Positions 9,463 to 17,937 of a stretch of DNA of 64,000 nt are shown here, in pieces. The position numbers and the translations under genes were made by a program. Under the pieces are notes generated by a model. It saw only the letters and a program-made list of their open reading frames with translations. It was not told where the DNA came from and searched no databases. Origin of the DNA: Prescottella subtropica (GTDB taxonomy: Bacteria; Actinomycetota; Actinomycetes; Mycobacteriales; Mycobacteriaceae); the NCBI RefSeq assembly GCF_005434945.1, contig NZ_SKCH01000006.1:62001-126000 (forward strand), in the 5' to 3' direction. Every line of letters begins with the position of its first letter. Position 1 is the stretch's first letter.

Positions 9463-10494
9463 TCAACCGAAGATGATCCGCATCTCCCGGTAACGCTCGG
9501 CGGGCACCACCTTGTGGTCGGCGAGGGCCTCGTCGAACCCGACCCGGACGATGTCGGTGCCGTGCAGTGCCACCATGCGTCCCCACTGTTCGTCGGCGAC
9601 GAGATCGGTGACGGCCATGCCCAGCCGGGTCGCCAGGACCCGGTCGAACGCGGTGGGAACGCCGCCACGCTGGACGTACCCGAGGATCGTCGCGCGGGTC
9701 TCGATCCCGGTGTGTTCCTCGACGAGCGGGGCGAGCACGTCGGCGATGCCGCCGAGTCGGGGCCGGTCGAAGCCGTCCTTTCCCTTCGTCGAATACACCT
9801 CGCCCATGCCCGGCAGGGTGAATCCCTCGGCGACGACGACCATCGGGGAGCGGCCGCGTTCGTGCACGCTGGTGACCCACGCGCAGATCTGGTCGAGGGT
9901 CTCGGGTTGTTCGGGGATGAGGATGGCGTGTGCGCCGCCCGCGGTCCCCGAGTGCAGCGCGATCCAGCCCGCGTGCCGGCCCATCACTTCGAGGACCATG
10001 CACCTGCGGTGCGAGTTGCCGGTGGTCCGCAGTCGGTCGATCGCGACGGTCGCGATCTCGACGGCGGTGTCGAAACCGAACGTGTAGTCGGTGCGGCTGA
10101 GGTCGTTGTCGATGGTCTTGGGGACCCCGACGATCCGGATACCGTCCTCGTACAACCGTTTCGACGCGGACGCGGTGCCCTCGCCGCCGATCGCGACGAC
10201 GGCGTCGACACCGAGTCGGTCGAGGGTGGCCTGGATGTTCGCCGCTCCCCCGTCCGGCCCCTGGTACGGCCCGATCCGGCTCGTCCCGAGGATGGTGCCG
10301 CCCTCGTGGGACAGGCCCCGGACCCGGCTGCGGTCCAACGGGATCACGTCCCCGTCGACCAGTCCGCGCCAGCCGTCGAGGAATCCGATGAACTCCTGAC
10401 CGTGCACCTCGGTGCCTTTGAGGACGGCGCCGCGAATGACCGCGTTGAGGCCGGGGCAGTCGCCGCCGCTGGTGAGAATGCCGATCCGGGTCAT
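9463..10494 (-). CDS. pfkA: 6-phosphofructokinase
   Basis: 343 residues from an ATG at 10494. It phosphorylates fructose 6-phosphate in glycolysis. The N-terminal GILTSGGDCPGLNAVIRG and the catalytic PKTIDND motif are present. The nucleotide site reads GGEGT, which has the glycine of ATP-using enzymes, while the lysine of PKTIDND is shared with pyrophosphate-using enzymes. This combination is known in actinobacterial group III PFKs that use ATP, so ATP is the more likely donor. A start at 10605 would add an unconserved 37-residue extension and is rejected. It lies between gatB and the response regulator, both on the same strand. Confidence 0.95.
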   Translation of the reverse strand: MTRIGILTSGGDCPGLNAVIRGAVLKGTEVHGQEFIGFLDGWRGLVDGDVIPLDRSRVRGLSHEGGTILGTSRIGPYQGPDGGAANIQATLDRLGVDAVVAIGGEGTASASKRLYEDGIRIVGVPKTIDNDLSRTDYTFGFDTAVEIATVAIDRLRTTGNSHRRCMVLEVMGRHAGWIALHSGTAGGAHAILIPEQPETLDQICAWVTSVHERGRSPMVVVAEGFTLPGMGEVYSTKGKDGFDRPRLGGIADVLAPLVEEHTGIETRATILGYVQRGGVPTAFDRVLATRLGMAVTDLVADEQWGRMVALHGTDIVRVGFDEALADHKVVPAERYREMRIIFG

Positions 10495-10585
10495 GCTGCA
10501 CAACCTTCCGCCGACGGATGCGGGCCGCACTGCCATCCTGCCCGCCCCGCCTGCGTCCGGCACCCGGTACGGCGCGACGGACTGC

Positions 10586-11254
10586 TCAGCCGGGCACGAC
10601 GACACCCGACTCGTAGGCGAGGACCACGGCCTGCGCCCGGTCCCGTAGCGACAGTTTCGCGAGCACCTTGCCGACGTGCGTCTTGACGGTCTGTTCGGCC
10701 ACGAACAGGCGCTGCGCGATCTCGGCGTTCGACAGGCCGGCCGCGATCAGTTCGAGGACCTCCCGTTCGCGTGGGGTGAGCGTGTCCAGGCGCGGATGCC
10801 GGGGCCGCGGCGCCGACCGGCGCCGGGTGACGTCCTCGATCAGCCGTCGGGTCACGCTCGGCGCCAACAGTGCCTCGCCGCCGGCGACGACCCGGACGGC
10901 GCGGACGAGTTCCTCGGCCGGGGCGTCCTTGAGCATGAAGCCGGATGCACCGATCCCGAGTGCCTCGTACACGTACTCGTCGATGTCGAACGTGGTGAGC
11001 ATCAGTACCCGAACCGGCGGGTCGAACGACGCGGACAGGATCTGCCGGGCCGCACCGAGGCCGTCGAGTTCGGGCATCCGCACGTCCATGAGCACGACGT
11101 CGGGTCGGAGTCGCTTCACCTCGGACACCGCGATCCGGCCGTCGGGGGCGTCCCCGACGACGCTGATGTCGGGTTGCGCGGACAGCAGTGCCCCGAACCC
11201 CTGCCGCACCATCGCCTGATCGTCCGCGATGAAGACCGTGATCGCCACGGTCAC
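10586..11254 (-). CDS. NarL/LuxR-type response regulator
   Basis: 222 residues from a GTG at 11254. The receiver domain has the acidic pair in IADDQ, phospho-acceptor Asp57 in VLMDVRMPELDG and the conserved Lys in FMLKDAP. The C-terminal LuxR helix-turn-helix reads LTPREREVLELIAAGLSN and TVKTHVGKVLAKL. The partner is almost certainly the DesK-type kinase at 14050-15279, which runs in the same direction but is separated by two genes on the opposite strand. The two genes between them are divergently transcribed from this one and are the obvious candidate targets. The signal sensed is unknown. Confidence 0.92.
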   Translation of the reverse strand: MTVAITVFIADDQAMVRQGFGALLSAQPDISVVGDAPDGRIAVSEVKRLRPDVVLMDVRMPELDGLGAARQILSASFDPPVRVLMLTTFDIDEYVYEALGIGASGFMLKDAPAEELVRAVRVVAGGEALLAPSVTRRLIEDVTRRRSAPRPRHPRLDTLTPREREVLELIAAGLSNAEIAQRLFVAEQTVKTHVGKVLAKLSLRDRAQAVVLAYESGVVVPG

Positions 11255-11397
11255 AGCGTAGGCGCCGGTTCCACGCTCCCGTCGATCGTGACGAATCGGT
11301 GAGATCTGGACCACTTTCTGTTAATACGTGAAACGTCAACCGGGACGTCGACCATGATTTACCGAACGGTTCGTCTCGTCGGTATCAGGAAGTGGAC

Positions 11398-12678
11398 ATG
11401 ACAACTGCACGCACGCCCCTGCGGTCCCGAAAGGTCGCCCGCGCGACGATCGGTGTCCTCGCCGCCACGGCCGTCACGGTCGGCGGCATGACGTGGACCG
11501 CGACCGCGGCACCCGCCACCGGCGTCGCCGAGTACCTGAATCTTCCCCTGGTCAACCGGGACGCCGCGCACGGCCCGGGCGGTGTCAACCCGGTCCTGCC
11601 CGCCGACAGCGCGACACTGACGACGCTGCTGCACGCGGCCCGGAACAGCGGTGCAGCGCCGAGCACCTACCAGGCGCTGCTGTACCAGTACTGGCTGGTG
11701 CAGGCCACCGAGGCGGCCGGGATCGACCTGGCCGGCTGGGATCCGCGGTCCGGTGTCGAGGTCAACCGCGGCAACCTGATCAAGTCGTACCGTTTCTACG
11801 AGGATCTGCAGCTGTCGCACCGCGAACTGCAGTGGGCCGGGATGGGCGGCATGGTCGGCGCCGACTTCGGCGGCGGGCTGATCGACTTCGAGTTGATGAC
11901 CGACGGGTTCGACATCCCGGCCGTGCAGCAGTCGGCGCGGGCGGTCGTGCAGGCCGCGACCGATGTCGCGGGACCGGAACTCGTGGGGTCGCTGCCGGAG
12001 GGCCTGCGGGCGCTGGCCGACGCGGGCAGCGAGATCACCGGTGACGACCTGCACTACATCCTCGGGATGATCATGGTGATGCAGAAGAACATCTTCTCGG
12101 ACCTGATGCCGATGCACCGCGCGTACGTCACAGCAGGCCTGCCGGCGCTCGAGGAGATGCACGACGCCGGACTGTTCGGCGACGACATCATGGGCGCGTG
12201 GCGGGACGTCGCATCGAAGGAACCCGACCGCATCGCCCGCGGCAACGCGGCCCTGCTGCAGCGGGAGCAGGGGGTGATCATCCGCGAACAGTGGGACACG
12301 GTCCGCGACTACAAGGGCCAGGTCGGTGCCGCCATCACGTATCTGTCCACCGCCGCCGGGTCGCCGTCCGTCGCCGGCGTGGTCCCGCCGCGCTCGTTCC
12401 GTCCGATCCAGGTCAGTACGACGCTGCCGGACGGCCGGACCGCGACCCTGACCACACCGCTGCCGGACTGGAACTGGTCGGTGTACGACGCGCGCTGGGA
12501 CTACATCACCACACAGCTGCTGCCCAAGTACAAGAACATGGTCGAGAACCACTGGCCGCAGCTCGAGGCGGAACTGCGGACCCCGTACGAGACGCAGCTC
12601 GAGACGCACCGGCCGCTGCTGAACATCCCGCAGACGATGCAGTCCGCGGTGGCGAACACCACGGTAGCGGTGTCATGA
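11398..12678 (+). CDS. Secreted protein of unknown function
   Basis: 426 residues. A Sec-type signal peptide, with basic N-terminus and hydrophobic stretch ending near TATAAP, is followed by a mature domain rich in Trp, Tyr and Met that I cannot assign to a family. Recognisable stretches include SHRELQWAGMGGMVGADFGG and MHRAYVTAGLPALEEMHDAG; the C-terminal third has NWSVYDARWDYITTQLLP. AGGAAG five bases ahead supports the ATG at 11398 rather than the GTG at 11392. Its stop overlaps the next start (ATGA), so it is probably translationally coupled to the lipase-like gene. A small palindrome, CGAACGGTTCG (11363-11373), lies just upstream and could be a regulator site. Confidence 0.8.
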   Translation: MTTARTPLRSRKVARATIGVLAATAVTVGGMTWTATAAPATGVAEYLNLPLVNRDAAHGPGGVNPVLPADSATLTTLLHAARNSGAAPSTYQALLYQYWLVQATEAAGIDLAGWDPRSGVEVNRGNLIKSYRFYEDLQLSHRELQWAGMGGMVGADFGGGLIDFELMTDGFDIPAVQQSARAVVQAATDVAGPELVGSLPEGLRALADAGSEITGDDLHYILGMIMVMQKNIFSDLMPMHRAYVTAGLPALEEMHDAGLFGDDIMGAWRDVASKEPDRIARGNAALLQREQGVIIREQWDTVRDYKGQVGAAITYLSTAAGSPSVAGVVPPRSFRPIQVSTTLPDGRTATLTTPLPDWNWSVYDARWDYITTQLLPKYKNMVENHWPQLEAELRTPYETQLETHRPLLNIPQTMQSAVANTTVAVS

Positions 12679-14060
12679 GCGTCCGGGGGGGACGTTCCGT
12701 TCGCGCACTGACGGGGGTGGCGGCCGTCGCGTCGGTGCTCGTGGCGCCCGCGCTCGCGTCGGCGGATCCGGCACCGGCCGCACCGCCGGCCCCGATCGTC
12801 GCCGACCGTTCGGCGGTGGGGACACCCGCGTTGACGGAGGCGTTCAACGGGTACGTCGTCGGCGCACTCACGTCGGGCCGGCTCGCCACGCAGGCCGAGA
12901 TGGATGCCGGGATGGGCACGAACGAGCCGTTCTACGACGAGCCCGCGCTCACCGGCGCCGAGAAGCCCGGAACGCTGTTGAAGGTGCAGCCGGTCGACAT
13001 CCTGTTCTCCGGTGTGAAACCGGGGAAGATCGACGCCTACCGGATCATGTTCGTCACCACCGGCCGGGACGGCGTCACCCCCGAGATCAGCACCGGGATC
13101 GTCATGGTGCCCGACGACGGCACCCCGGCCGACCGGCGCAAGCTGATCAGCTACCAGGAGGCCAACGACAGTGTCGGCGGCTACTGCCATCCGAGCACGC
13201 AGTGGACCGGTGGCGACCCGATGGACGGGGCATCGTGGTCGGCGCTCGGGCCGCTGGCACTGATGTTCGGCAAGGGGTATGCGGTCGTCATCTCCGATGT
13301 CGGCAACAACGGCGATCTCGAACCGCACGGCGTGTTCGCCGGCCGCTACGCCGGGCACACCCAGCTCGACGCGATCCGCGCCGCGACGGCCGTCGACGAG
13401 ATCGGTCTGCGCACGGATGTGCCGGTGGGACTGTTCGGGGTCGCGGGCGGTGGTGTCGGGGCGGCGTTCGCGGCCGAATCGCACGCCACGTACGCCCCGG
13501 AGCTGAACATCACCGCGACGGTGCTCGAGGGGATGGTCGTCGATCAGCGCACGTTCATGCGGACGGCCGACGGCTCGGTCGGTTCCGGGTTCGCGTTCGC
13601 GGCGCTGCTCGGGCTCGAACCGAAGTATCCGGAGATGCGCATCGACGAGAAGCTCACCCCGATCGGTAAGCAGGTCGCCGACTGGTATCGCACCCAGTGC
13701 CAGATGCCCGCCTACTTCACGGCCCCGTTCGTGCCGCTGAAGACGTTCTTCACCGACGGGCGGAGTCCGGCCGACATTCCCGAGTTCCAGCACGTGTACG
13801 ACGACAACCTGCTCGGCGGTCGGGCACCCCGGTCGAAGGTCCTCATCGCGTCGTGCGCGAAGGACGACTCGCCGATGTCGCTGGTGCCGGCGCAGGACTC
13901 CCGCGACCTGGCGGCCCGCTACCGGGCCGGCGGCACCGACGTCACCTACGCGCCGAGCGACTGCAGCACGGACCGGTTCCTGACCGACATGTACGGCTGG
14001 GGCACCGACCTGTTCGGCATGCAGACCGTCGACTGGCTCGACCGGAACGTCACCGGCTGA
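12675..14060 (+). CDS. Secreted lipase-family (LIP) homologue lacking catalytic Ser and His
   Basis: 461 residues with a signal peptide ending near LASADP. The body follows the secretory lipase (LIP, Candida lipase A-like) family: LISYQEANDS with the CHPS cysteine, VVISDVGNNG, GRYAGHTQLDAIRAA, and then TYAPELNI. Where the family has its nucleophile motif GYSGG or GYSQGG, this protein has GVAGG (residues 255-259), so Ala257 replaces the serine. The usual C-terminal histidine region reads SDCSTDRF and has no His; the Asp region (CAKDD, 397-398) is kept. Reading frame and codon use are intact, so this looks like a maintained pseudoenzyme, perhaps a lipid-binding or structural partner of the upstream secreted protein. 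Confidence 0.85.
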   Translation: MSVRGGRSVRALTGVAAVASVLVAPALASADPAPAAPPAPIVADRSAVGTPALTEAFNGYVVGALTSGRLATQAEMDAGMGTNEPFYDEPALTGAEKPGTLLKVQPVDILFSGVKPGKIDAYRIMFVTTGRDGVTPEISTGIVMVPDDGTPADRRKLISYQEANDSVGGYCHPSTQWTGGDPMDGASWSALGPLALMFGKGYAVVISDVGNNGDLEPHGVFAGRYAGHTQLDAIRAATAVDEIGLRTDVPVGLFGVAGGGVGAAFAAESHATYAPELNITATVLEGMVVDQRTFMRTADGSVGSGFAFAALLGLEPKYPEMRIDEKLTPIGKQVADWYRTQCQMPAYFTAPFVPLKTFFTDGRSPADIPEFQHVYDDNLLGGRAPRSKVLIASCAKDDSPMSLVPAQDSRDLAARYRAGGTDVTYAPSDCSTDRFLTDMYGWGTDLFGMQTVDWLDRNVTG

Positions 14061-15279
14061 CCGGCAGCACCACCGGGAGTGCCGCGACGACCTCGAACCC
14101 GCCGTCGTCGAGCGGCCGGGCGTCGAGGGTGCCGCCGACCGCGGCGGCCCGCTCACGCATCCCGGTGATACCGGTGCCACCCGAATGCTCCACGGCCGGC
14201 GTCTCGTCCGCGTCCGCGCGTCCGGGACCGTTGACCACCCGCAGCGACGCGGAGTCCGGACCGTAGGCGAGGGTGACCTCGACGTGGGCGCCGGGCCGGT
14301 GCCGGGCGGCGTTGGCGAGCGACTCCTGCAGGATCCGGTACAGCGCGAGCCCCGACAACTCCGACAGCGTCGACGGATCCCCCGTCACGTCCCACGACAG
14401 GACGATCCCGGCCCGCCGGGTGCCGTCGAGCAGGTCCCGGATCTGCCCGGTCCCCGGCTGCGGTGCCCGCTCGACGAGGTCGGCGTCGCTGCGCAGCACC
14501 CCGAGCAGTCCCCGGATCTCGTTGAGCGCCTCGCGGGCGCCGGCCCCGATGGATTCGAACTCGGCGCGGGTCTCGTCGGACACCGACGCCAACCGATACG
14601 GGGCGCTCTGCGCCTGCACCACGACCATCGACATGTGGTGGGCGACGACGTCGTGCAGGTCGCGGGCGATCCGCGCCTTCTCCTCGAGGATCGCCCGCCG
14701 GGTCCGCTCGAGCTCGCTCGTCTCCTCCTCGGCCGCCAGCTGCCGCCGGGACAGCACCAGCCAGCGGATCAGCAGTGCGAACACGACGAGCGCGGTCAAC
14801 CCGAGCGCCCAGCCGCGACCGTCCTGGCCGGGGGCGTCCGCCAGGAACAGCAACGACGTCGAGACCCACGCCACCAGTACCGTGGGCGGCCCGGCGGTGA
14901 GCCCGACCGACAGCAGCAACGTCATGATCACGATGATGTGCACGACCTGCCACGGGTACGTATAGCCCGAATCCGGCACCAGGTCGAAGAACCACGGGAT
15001 CACCAGTGCCGACACTGCCGAGATCGACCATCCCAGAGCCGGATTGGCGCGCACCAACACGAACGGCCAGGCCGCGAGCGCCGCGATGATCGGCTGCACC
15101 GGCGCCGGTACCTGATGCGTGACGTGCAGTGTCGGCCACGCCACCGCGTACAGGATCACGGTGACGAGCACGATGACGATGTTCGTTCCGTGCCCGCGCA
15201 TCCGGGTCGTCACGCCGCGGACCGTTTCTTTGCCACTCACCCGTCCGACCCTAGGCACCGGGGTCTCGTCGGGCGTCAT
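14050..15279 (-). CDS. Sensor histidine kinase, HisKA_3 / DesK type
   Basis: 409 residues from an ATG at 15279. The N-terminal half is a membrane sensor with about six hydrophobic segments and no sizeable extracellular domain. A coiled linker (RRQLAAEEETSELERTRR) precedes the HisKA_3 box ARDLHDVVAHHMSMVVVQAQ, whose first His is the phospho-acceptor. The ATPase domain has ESLANAARH and GTGITGMRERAAAVGG. Such kinases pair with NarL-type regulators, here the one at 10586. The 3' end overlaps the convergent lipase-like gene by 11 bp. Sensing may be intramembrane, for example of envelope or lipid state, but this is inference. Confidence 0.92.
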   Translation of the reverse strand: MTPDETPVPRVGRVSGKETVRGVTTRMRGHGTNIVIVLVTVILYAVAWPTLHVTHQVPAPVQPIIAALAAWPFVLVRANPALGWSISAVSALVIPWFFDLVPDSGYTYPWQVVHIIVIMTLLLSVGLTAGPPTVLVAWVSTSLLFLADAPGQDGRGWALGLTALVVFALLIRWLVLSRRQLAAEEETSELERTRRAILEEKARIARDLHDVVAHHMSMVVVQAQSAPYRLASVSDETRAEFESIGAGAREALNEIRGLLGVLRSDADLVERAPQPGTGQIRDLLDGTRRAGIVLSWDVTGDPSTLSELSGLALYRILQESLANAARHRPGAHVEVTLAYGPDSASLRVVNGPGRADADETPAVEHSGGTGITGMRERAAAVGGTLDARPLDDGGFEVVAALPVVLPVSR

Positions 15280-15405
15280 ACCCGAGAGTGAGATCGGCCC
15301 GATACCCCGGGACGAGAGGGGCCGGTCGAACCCTCGACGGTCGCGGTCCGGGTCGGCTCCGCGGAGTGATGCCTCCGCGCATCGCGCATTCCTAGCGTTC
15401 GGTCC

Positions 15406-16029
15406 ATGGATGCGAGAACATGGACCGGCGTACTCGTCGCCGGGACGGCCGTTGCGGTACTCACCCTGTCGGCGCCGCACGCCGATGCCGGTACTCCCGC
15501 CCGCGGTGATGCGGCGGTGGCGTCGGCGGTTGCGGCACTGACCACCGACGAAGCCCCGGACATCTCGGTGGTGCCCGCCGGCTTCGTCGACCGGTTCGGC
15601 TACCGTCCCCGCGTCGTGGACGGCATGGTGGTGAACCCGCACGGTGCCTGCTCGTCCCCGGTGCCGCTGCCCGCCGAGTTCGACACCGCCTGCAAGGCAC
15701 ACGATTACGGGTACGACCTGCTCCGGTACGCGCACGCGGCCGGGGCCGATCTGGGGCCGTGGGCGCGCACGGCACTCGACGAGCAGCTCGACCGCCGGAT
15801 GCACGCGGCGTGCGATGCCCGCGGCATCGGACGGGCGTCGTGCTTCGTCATGGCGAACTCCGCGGCCGCGGCCGTGTCGATCAACTCGCAGCGGCAGGGG
15901 TACGGGGCACCGATCGACGAGCCGTGGATCCGATACGGACTGGTCGCGGCGCTCACGGCGCTCGGTGGGTGGGCGGTCGCCGTGACCGTGCGACGGGTCC
16001 GGCGCGGCGCCGGGAGGGCTGCGGAATGA
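15406..16029 (+). CDS. Secreted/membrane-anchored phospholipase A2-like protein
   Basis: 207 residues: signal peptide (cleavage near HADAG), extracellular domain, and one C-terminal membrane helix (about 176-194) with a basic cytoplasmic tail. The segment CKAHDYGYDLL (96-106) carries the Cys, His99-Asp100 and Tyr of prokaryotic phospholipase A2 enzymes, which cleave the sn-2 acyl ester with calcium. Further cysteines at 82, 136 and 146 fit the disulfide pattern of that family. Activity is not proven by sequence. The stop overlaps the next start (ATGA), so it is coupled to the alpha/beta-hydrolase gene. Confidence 0.75.
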   Translation: MDARTWTGVLVAGTAVAVLTLSAPHADAGTPARGDAAVASAVAALTTDEAPDISVVPAGFVDRFGYRPRVVDGMVVNPHGACSSPVPLPAEFDTACKAHDYGYDLLRYAHAAGADLGPWARTALDEQLDRRMHAACDARGIGRASCFVMANSAAAAVSINSQRQGYGAPIDEPWIRYGLVAALTALGGWAVAVTVRRVRRGAGRAAE

Positions 16030-17321
16030 GCGTGCTGTCCACGGCCGTTCTCGGTGCGCGGCAACGTCTTCGGGTAGACGTCGTTCCCCGCGCGAGTACG
16101 TCGCTGGCGGTGTCGGCCGGGTCGGTGGTGTCGTTGGCGCCGTCACTGCTCCCCCGTACCCCCGCCGTCCAGGGTGTCCTGACCGGGATCCTGGTCTCGG
16201 TGCTGTGGGGACTCACGACGCTCGTCCGCCGGCACACACCGGCCGCGGGGTCCGGCACCCGCACGGTCGCCGCGGCCGCATCGGCGGTGCTCCTCGTCGG
16301 GTCCGTGGCCTCCGCCGACCACTGGCAGAATTCGCTGCGCGCCGCGATGACGCTGCCCGGTACCGACGCGGCCTACTGGGTGCAGACCGGCTGCTGGGCG
16401 GCGGCGGTGTGCCTGGCCGGGTTCGTGGCCGCGCGGGCGACGGTGGCGGGAGCACGCCGTCCGGGGTGGCGGGGTGCGACCGTGCTGGGCGTCGTCTTCA
16501 CCACACTCTGCTGGTTCGTCGTCCCGGCGTCTACTGCTGCTGCGGCGCAGCACTTCCGGTCGACGAACGTCGAAGGTGAGCGTTTCCTCGCCGGGACGTC
16601 CGATCCGCGGGCGGTCCGCACGTACGCCGGACTCGATACGGCCCCCGACGTCACCGGCCGTGCTGCGCTCGCCGTGCGCGAACTGGACCGCGCCGGCGGA
16701 TTCGCGCGCGGTCACGTCGTCGTCGCGGTCCCGACCGGGTCCGGGTGGATCGACGGGGAGGCGGCCCGCGGACTCGAGCGCCGCTTCGACGGTGACGTCG
16801 CGATCGTCGGGCAGCAGTATTCGTACGCGCCGAGCTGGGTGACGTTCCTGTTCGACCGCGGCGACGCCGCCGAGTCCGCCCGCGCACTGTTCTCCGCGGT
16901 GTCCGCGCACATCGCGGCCCTGCCCGCCGAGGCCCGTCCGGCACTGCACGTGTACGGGCAGAGTCTCGGATCCGTCGGGGGCAGCGCCATTTTCGAGAAC
17001 CCGGCGGCGACGGACGCGACGTGCAGTGCGCTGTGGGCCGGGCCACCGGCCGGCGTGGTCGACACCGACGGCGCCGTGGTGCTCGCCAACAGTTCCGATC
17101 CCGTCGTGTGGTGGTCCCCGGCACTGCTCGCCCGGGCGCCCGATCTGTCGCGAGTACGGGTGGATGCCCCGGTGCCGCACTGGATTCCGTTCGTCAGTTT
17201 CGTCCAGACCACCGTCGACCTGGTGTTCGCGCGGGACACCCCCACCGGGCACGGGCACCGGTACGGCGCCGATCAGGGTCTGCGGATGCCGGGGTGCGGA
17301 TCGGCTGCGGAGACCCGCTGA
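16026..17321 (+). CDS. Membrane alpha/beta-hydrolase (Abhydrolase_9 family)
   Basis: 431 residues from the ATG at 16026. The N-terminal 200 residues or so hold four hydrophobic segments (Abhydrolase_9 N-terminal region). The C-terminal domain contains VYGQSLGSVGGSAIF, a GxSxG nucleophile elbow, preceded by VVVAVPTGSGWIDGEAA and IVGQQYSYAPSWV, all characteristic of this actinobacterial family. Substrate is unknown; ester or lipid hydrolysis at the membrane is plausible. It is coupled by a 4-bp overlap to the PLA2-like gene, which suggests the two act together on envelope lipids. A longer frame opening at 15759 runs out of phase through the previous gene and is rejected. Confidence 0.85.
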   Translation: MSVLSTAVLGARQRLRVDVVPRASTSLAVSAGSVVSLAPSLLPRTPAVQGVLTGILVSVLWGLTTLVRRHTPAAGSGTRTVAAAASAVLLVGSVASADHWQNSLRAAMTLPGTDAAYWVQTGCWAAAVCLAGFVAARATVAGARRPGWRGATVLGVVFTTLCWFVVPASTAAAAQHFRSTNVEGERFLAGTSDPRAVRTYAGLDTAPDVTGRAALAVRELDRAGGFARGHVVVAVPTGSGWIDGEAARGLERRFDGDVAIVGQQYSYAPSWVTFLFDRGDAAESARALFSAVSAHIAALPAEARPALHVYGQSLGSVGGSAIFENPAATDATCSALWAGPPAGVVDTDGAVVLANSSDPVVWWSPALLARAPDLSRVRVDAPVPHWIPFVSFVQTTVDLVFARDTPTGHGHRYGADQGLRMPGCGSAAETR

Positions 17322-17339
17322 GGCTCCTACCGTGGAGGG

Positions 17340-17867
17340 ATGAGCGAGCACACCGATGTCGGCGTGACGCGGGCGATCCTGCGGGACCACTTCGAGCGGA
17401 TCCGGGAACTCGTCGTCGCCGCCACCGACGGGCTGACGTACGAGATGTCGGACTACCGGCCCGAACCGGACGCCAACTCGATCGCCTGGCTGCTGTGGCA
17501 CCTGACCCGTGTGCAGGACGACCACGTGTCCGGGGCGGCCGGTGTCGAGCAGGCGTGGACGGCCCGCGGCTGGTACGAGCGGTTCGCGCTGCCGTTGCCC
17601 GCCGACGACATCGGCTACGGCCACACCCTCGAACAGGTCGGCCTCGTCCACGCCGACGCCCGACTGCTCGCCGACTACCACGGCGACGTGCACACCGCGA
17701 CACTCGCGTACGTCGATACCCTGACCGTCGACGAACTCGACCGCATCGTCGACCGCCGCTGGGATCCGCCCGTCACGGCCGCCGTCCGCCTCGTCAGTGT
17801 GATCGGCGACTGCCTGCAACATCTCGGGCAGGTCGCCTACGTGCAGGGACTGCTCGAGGCGGGGTGA
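17340..17867 (+). CDS. DinB-family (DUF664) protein
   Basis: 175 residues, a four-helix DinB-like fold. Likely metal-ligand histidines occur in LLWHLTRVQDDH and in the C-terminal CLQHLGQ, a spacing typical of DinB/DUF664 and mycothiol-dependent enzymes. The actual reaction cannot be inferred. It lies 18 bp after the hydrolase gene on the same strand, so it may belong to that operon, and it closes with a strong hairpin. A homologue at this position is not part of the mycobacterial backbone. Confidence 0.8.
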   Translation: MSEHTDVGVTRAILRDHFERIRELVVAATDGLTYEMSDYRPEPDANSIAWLLWHLTRVQDDHVSGAAGVEQAWTARGWYERFALPLPADDIGYGHTLEQVGLVHADARLLADYHGDVHTATLAYVDTLTVDELDRIVDRRWDPPVTAAVRLVSVIGDCLQHLGQVAYVQGLLEAG

Positions 17868-17876
17868 CCAGAAACT

Positions 17877-17917
17877 GCGCCGGCCCGGCACCCCGGTCAG
17901 GGGTGCCGGGCCGGCGC
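17877..17917. terminator. 18-bp perfect hairpin between convergent genes
   Basis: Arms 17877-17894 and 17900-17917 are perfectly complementary with a GGTCA loop. It sits 9 bp past the DinB gene and 20 bp before the end of gatA, so it probably terminates both transcripts. No U-tract follows on either side. Confidence 0.8.
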
Positions 17918-17937
17918 GGGCTCGGGTGGTCGCGGTG

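Noticed and set aside
7837-10686. A 949-codon plus-strand frame
   Set aside because: Antisense of gatB and pfkA; the complement of well-conserved genes in high-GC DNA commonly stays open.
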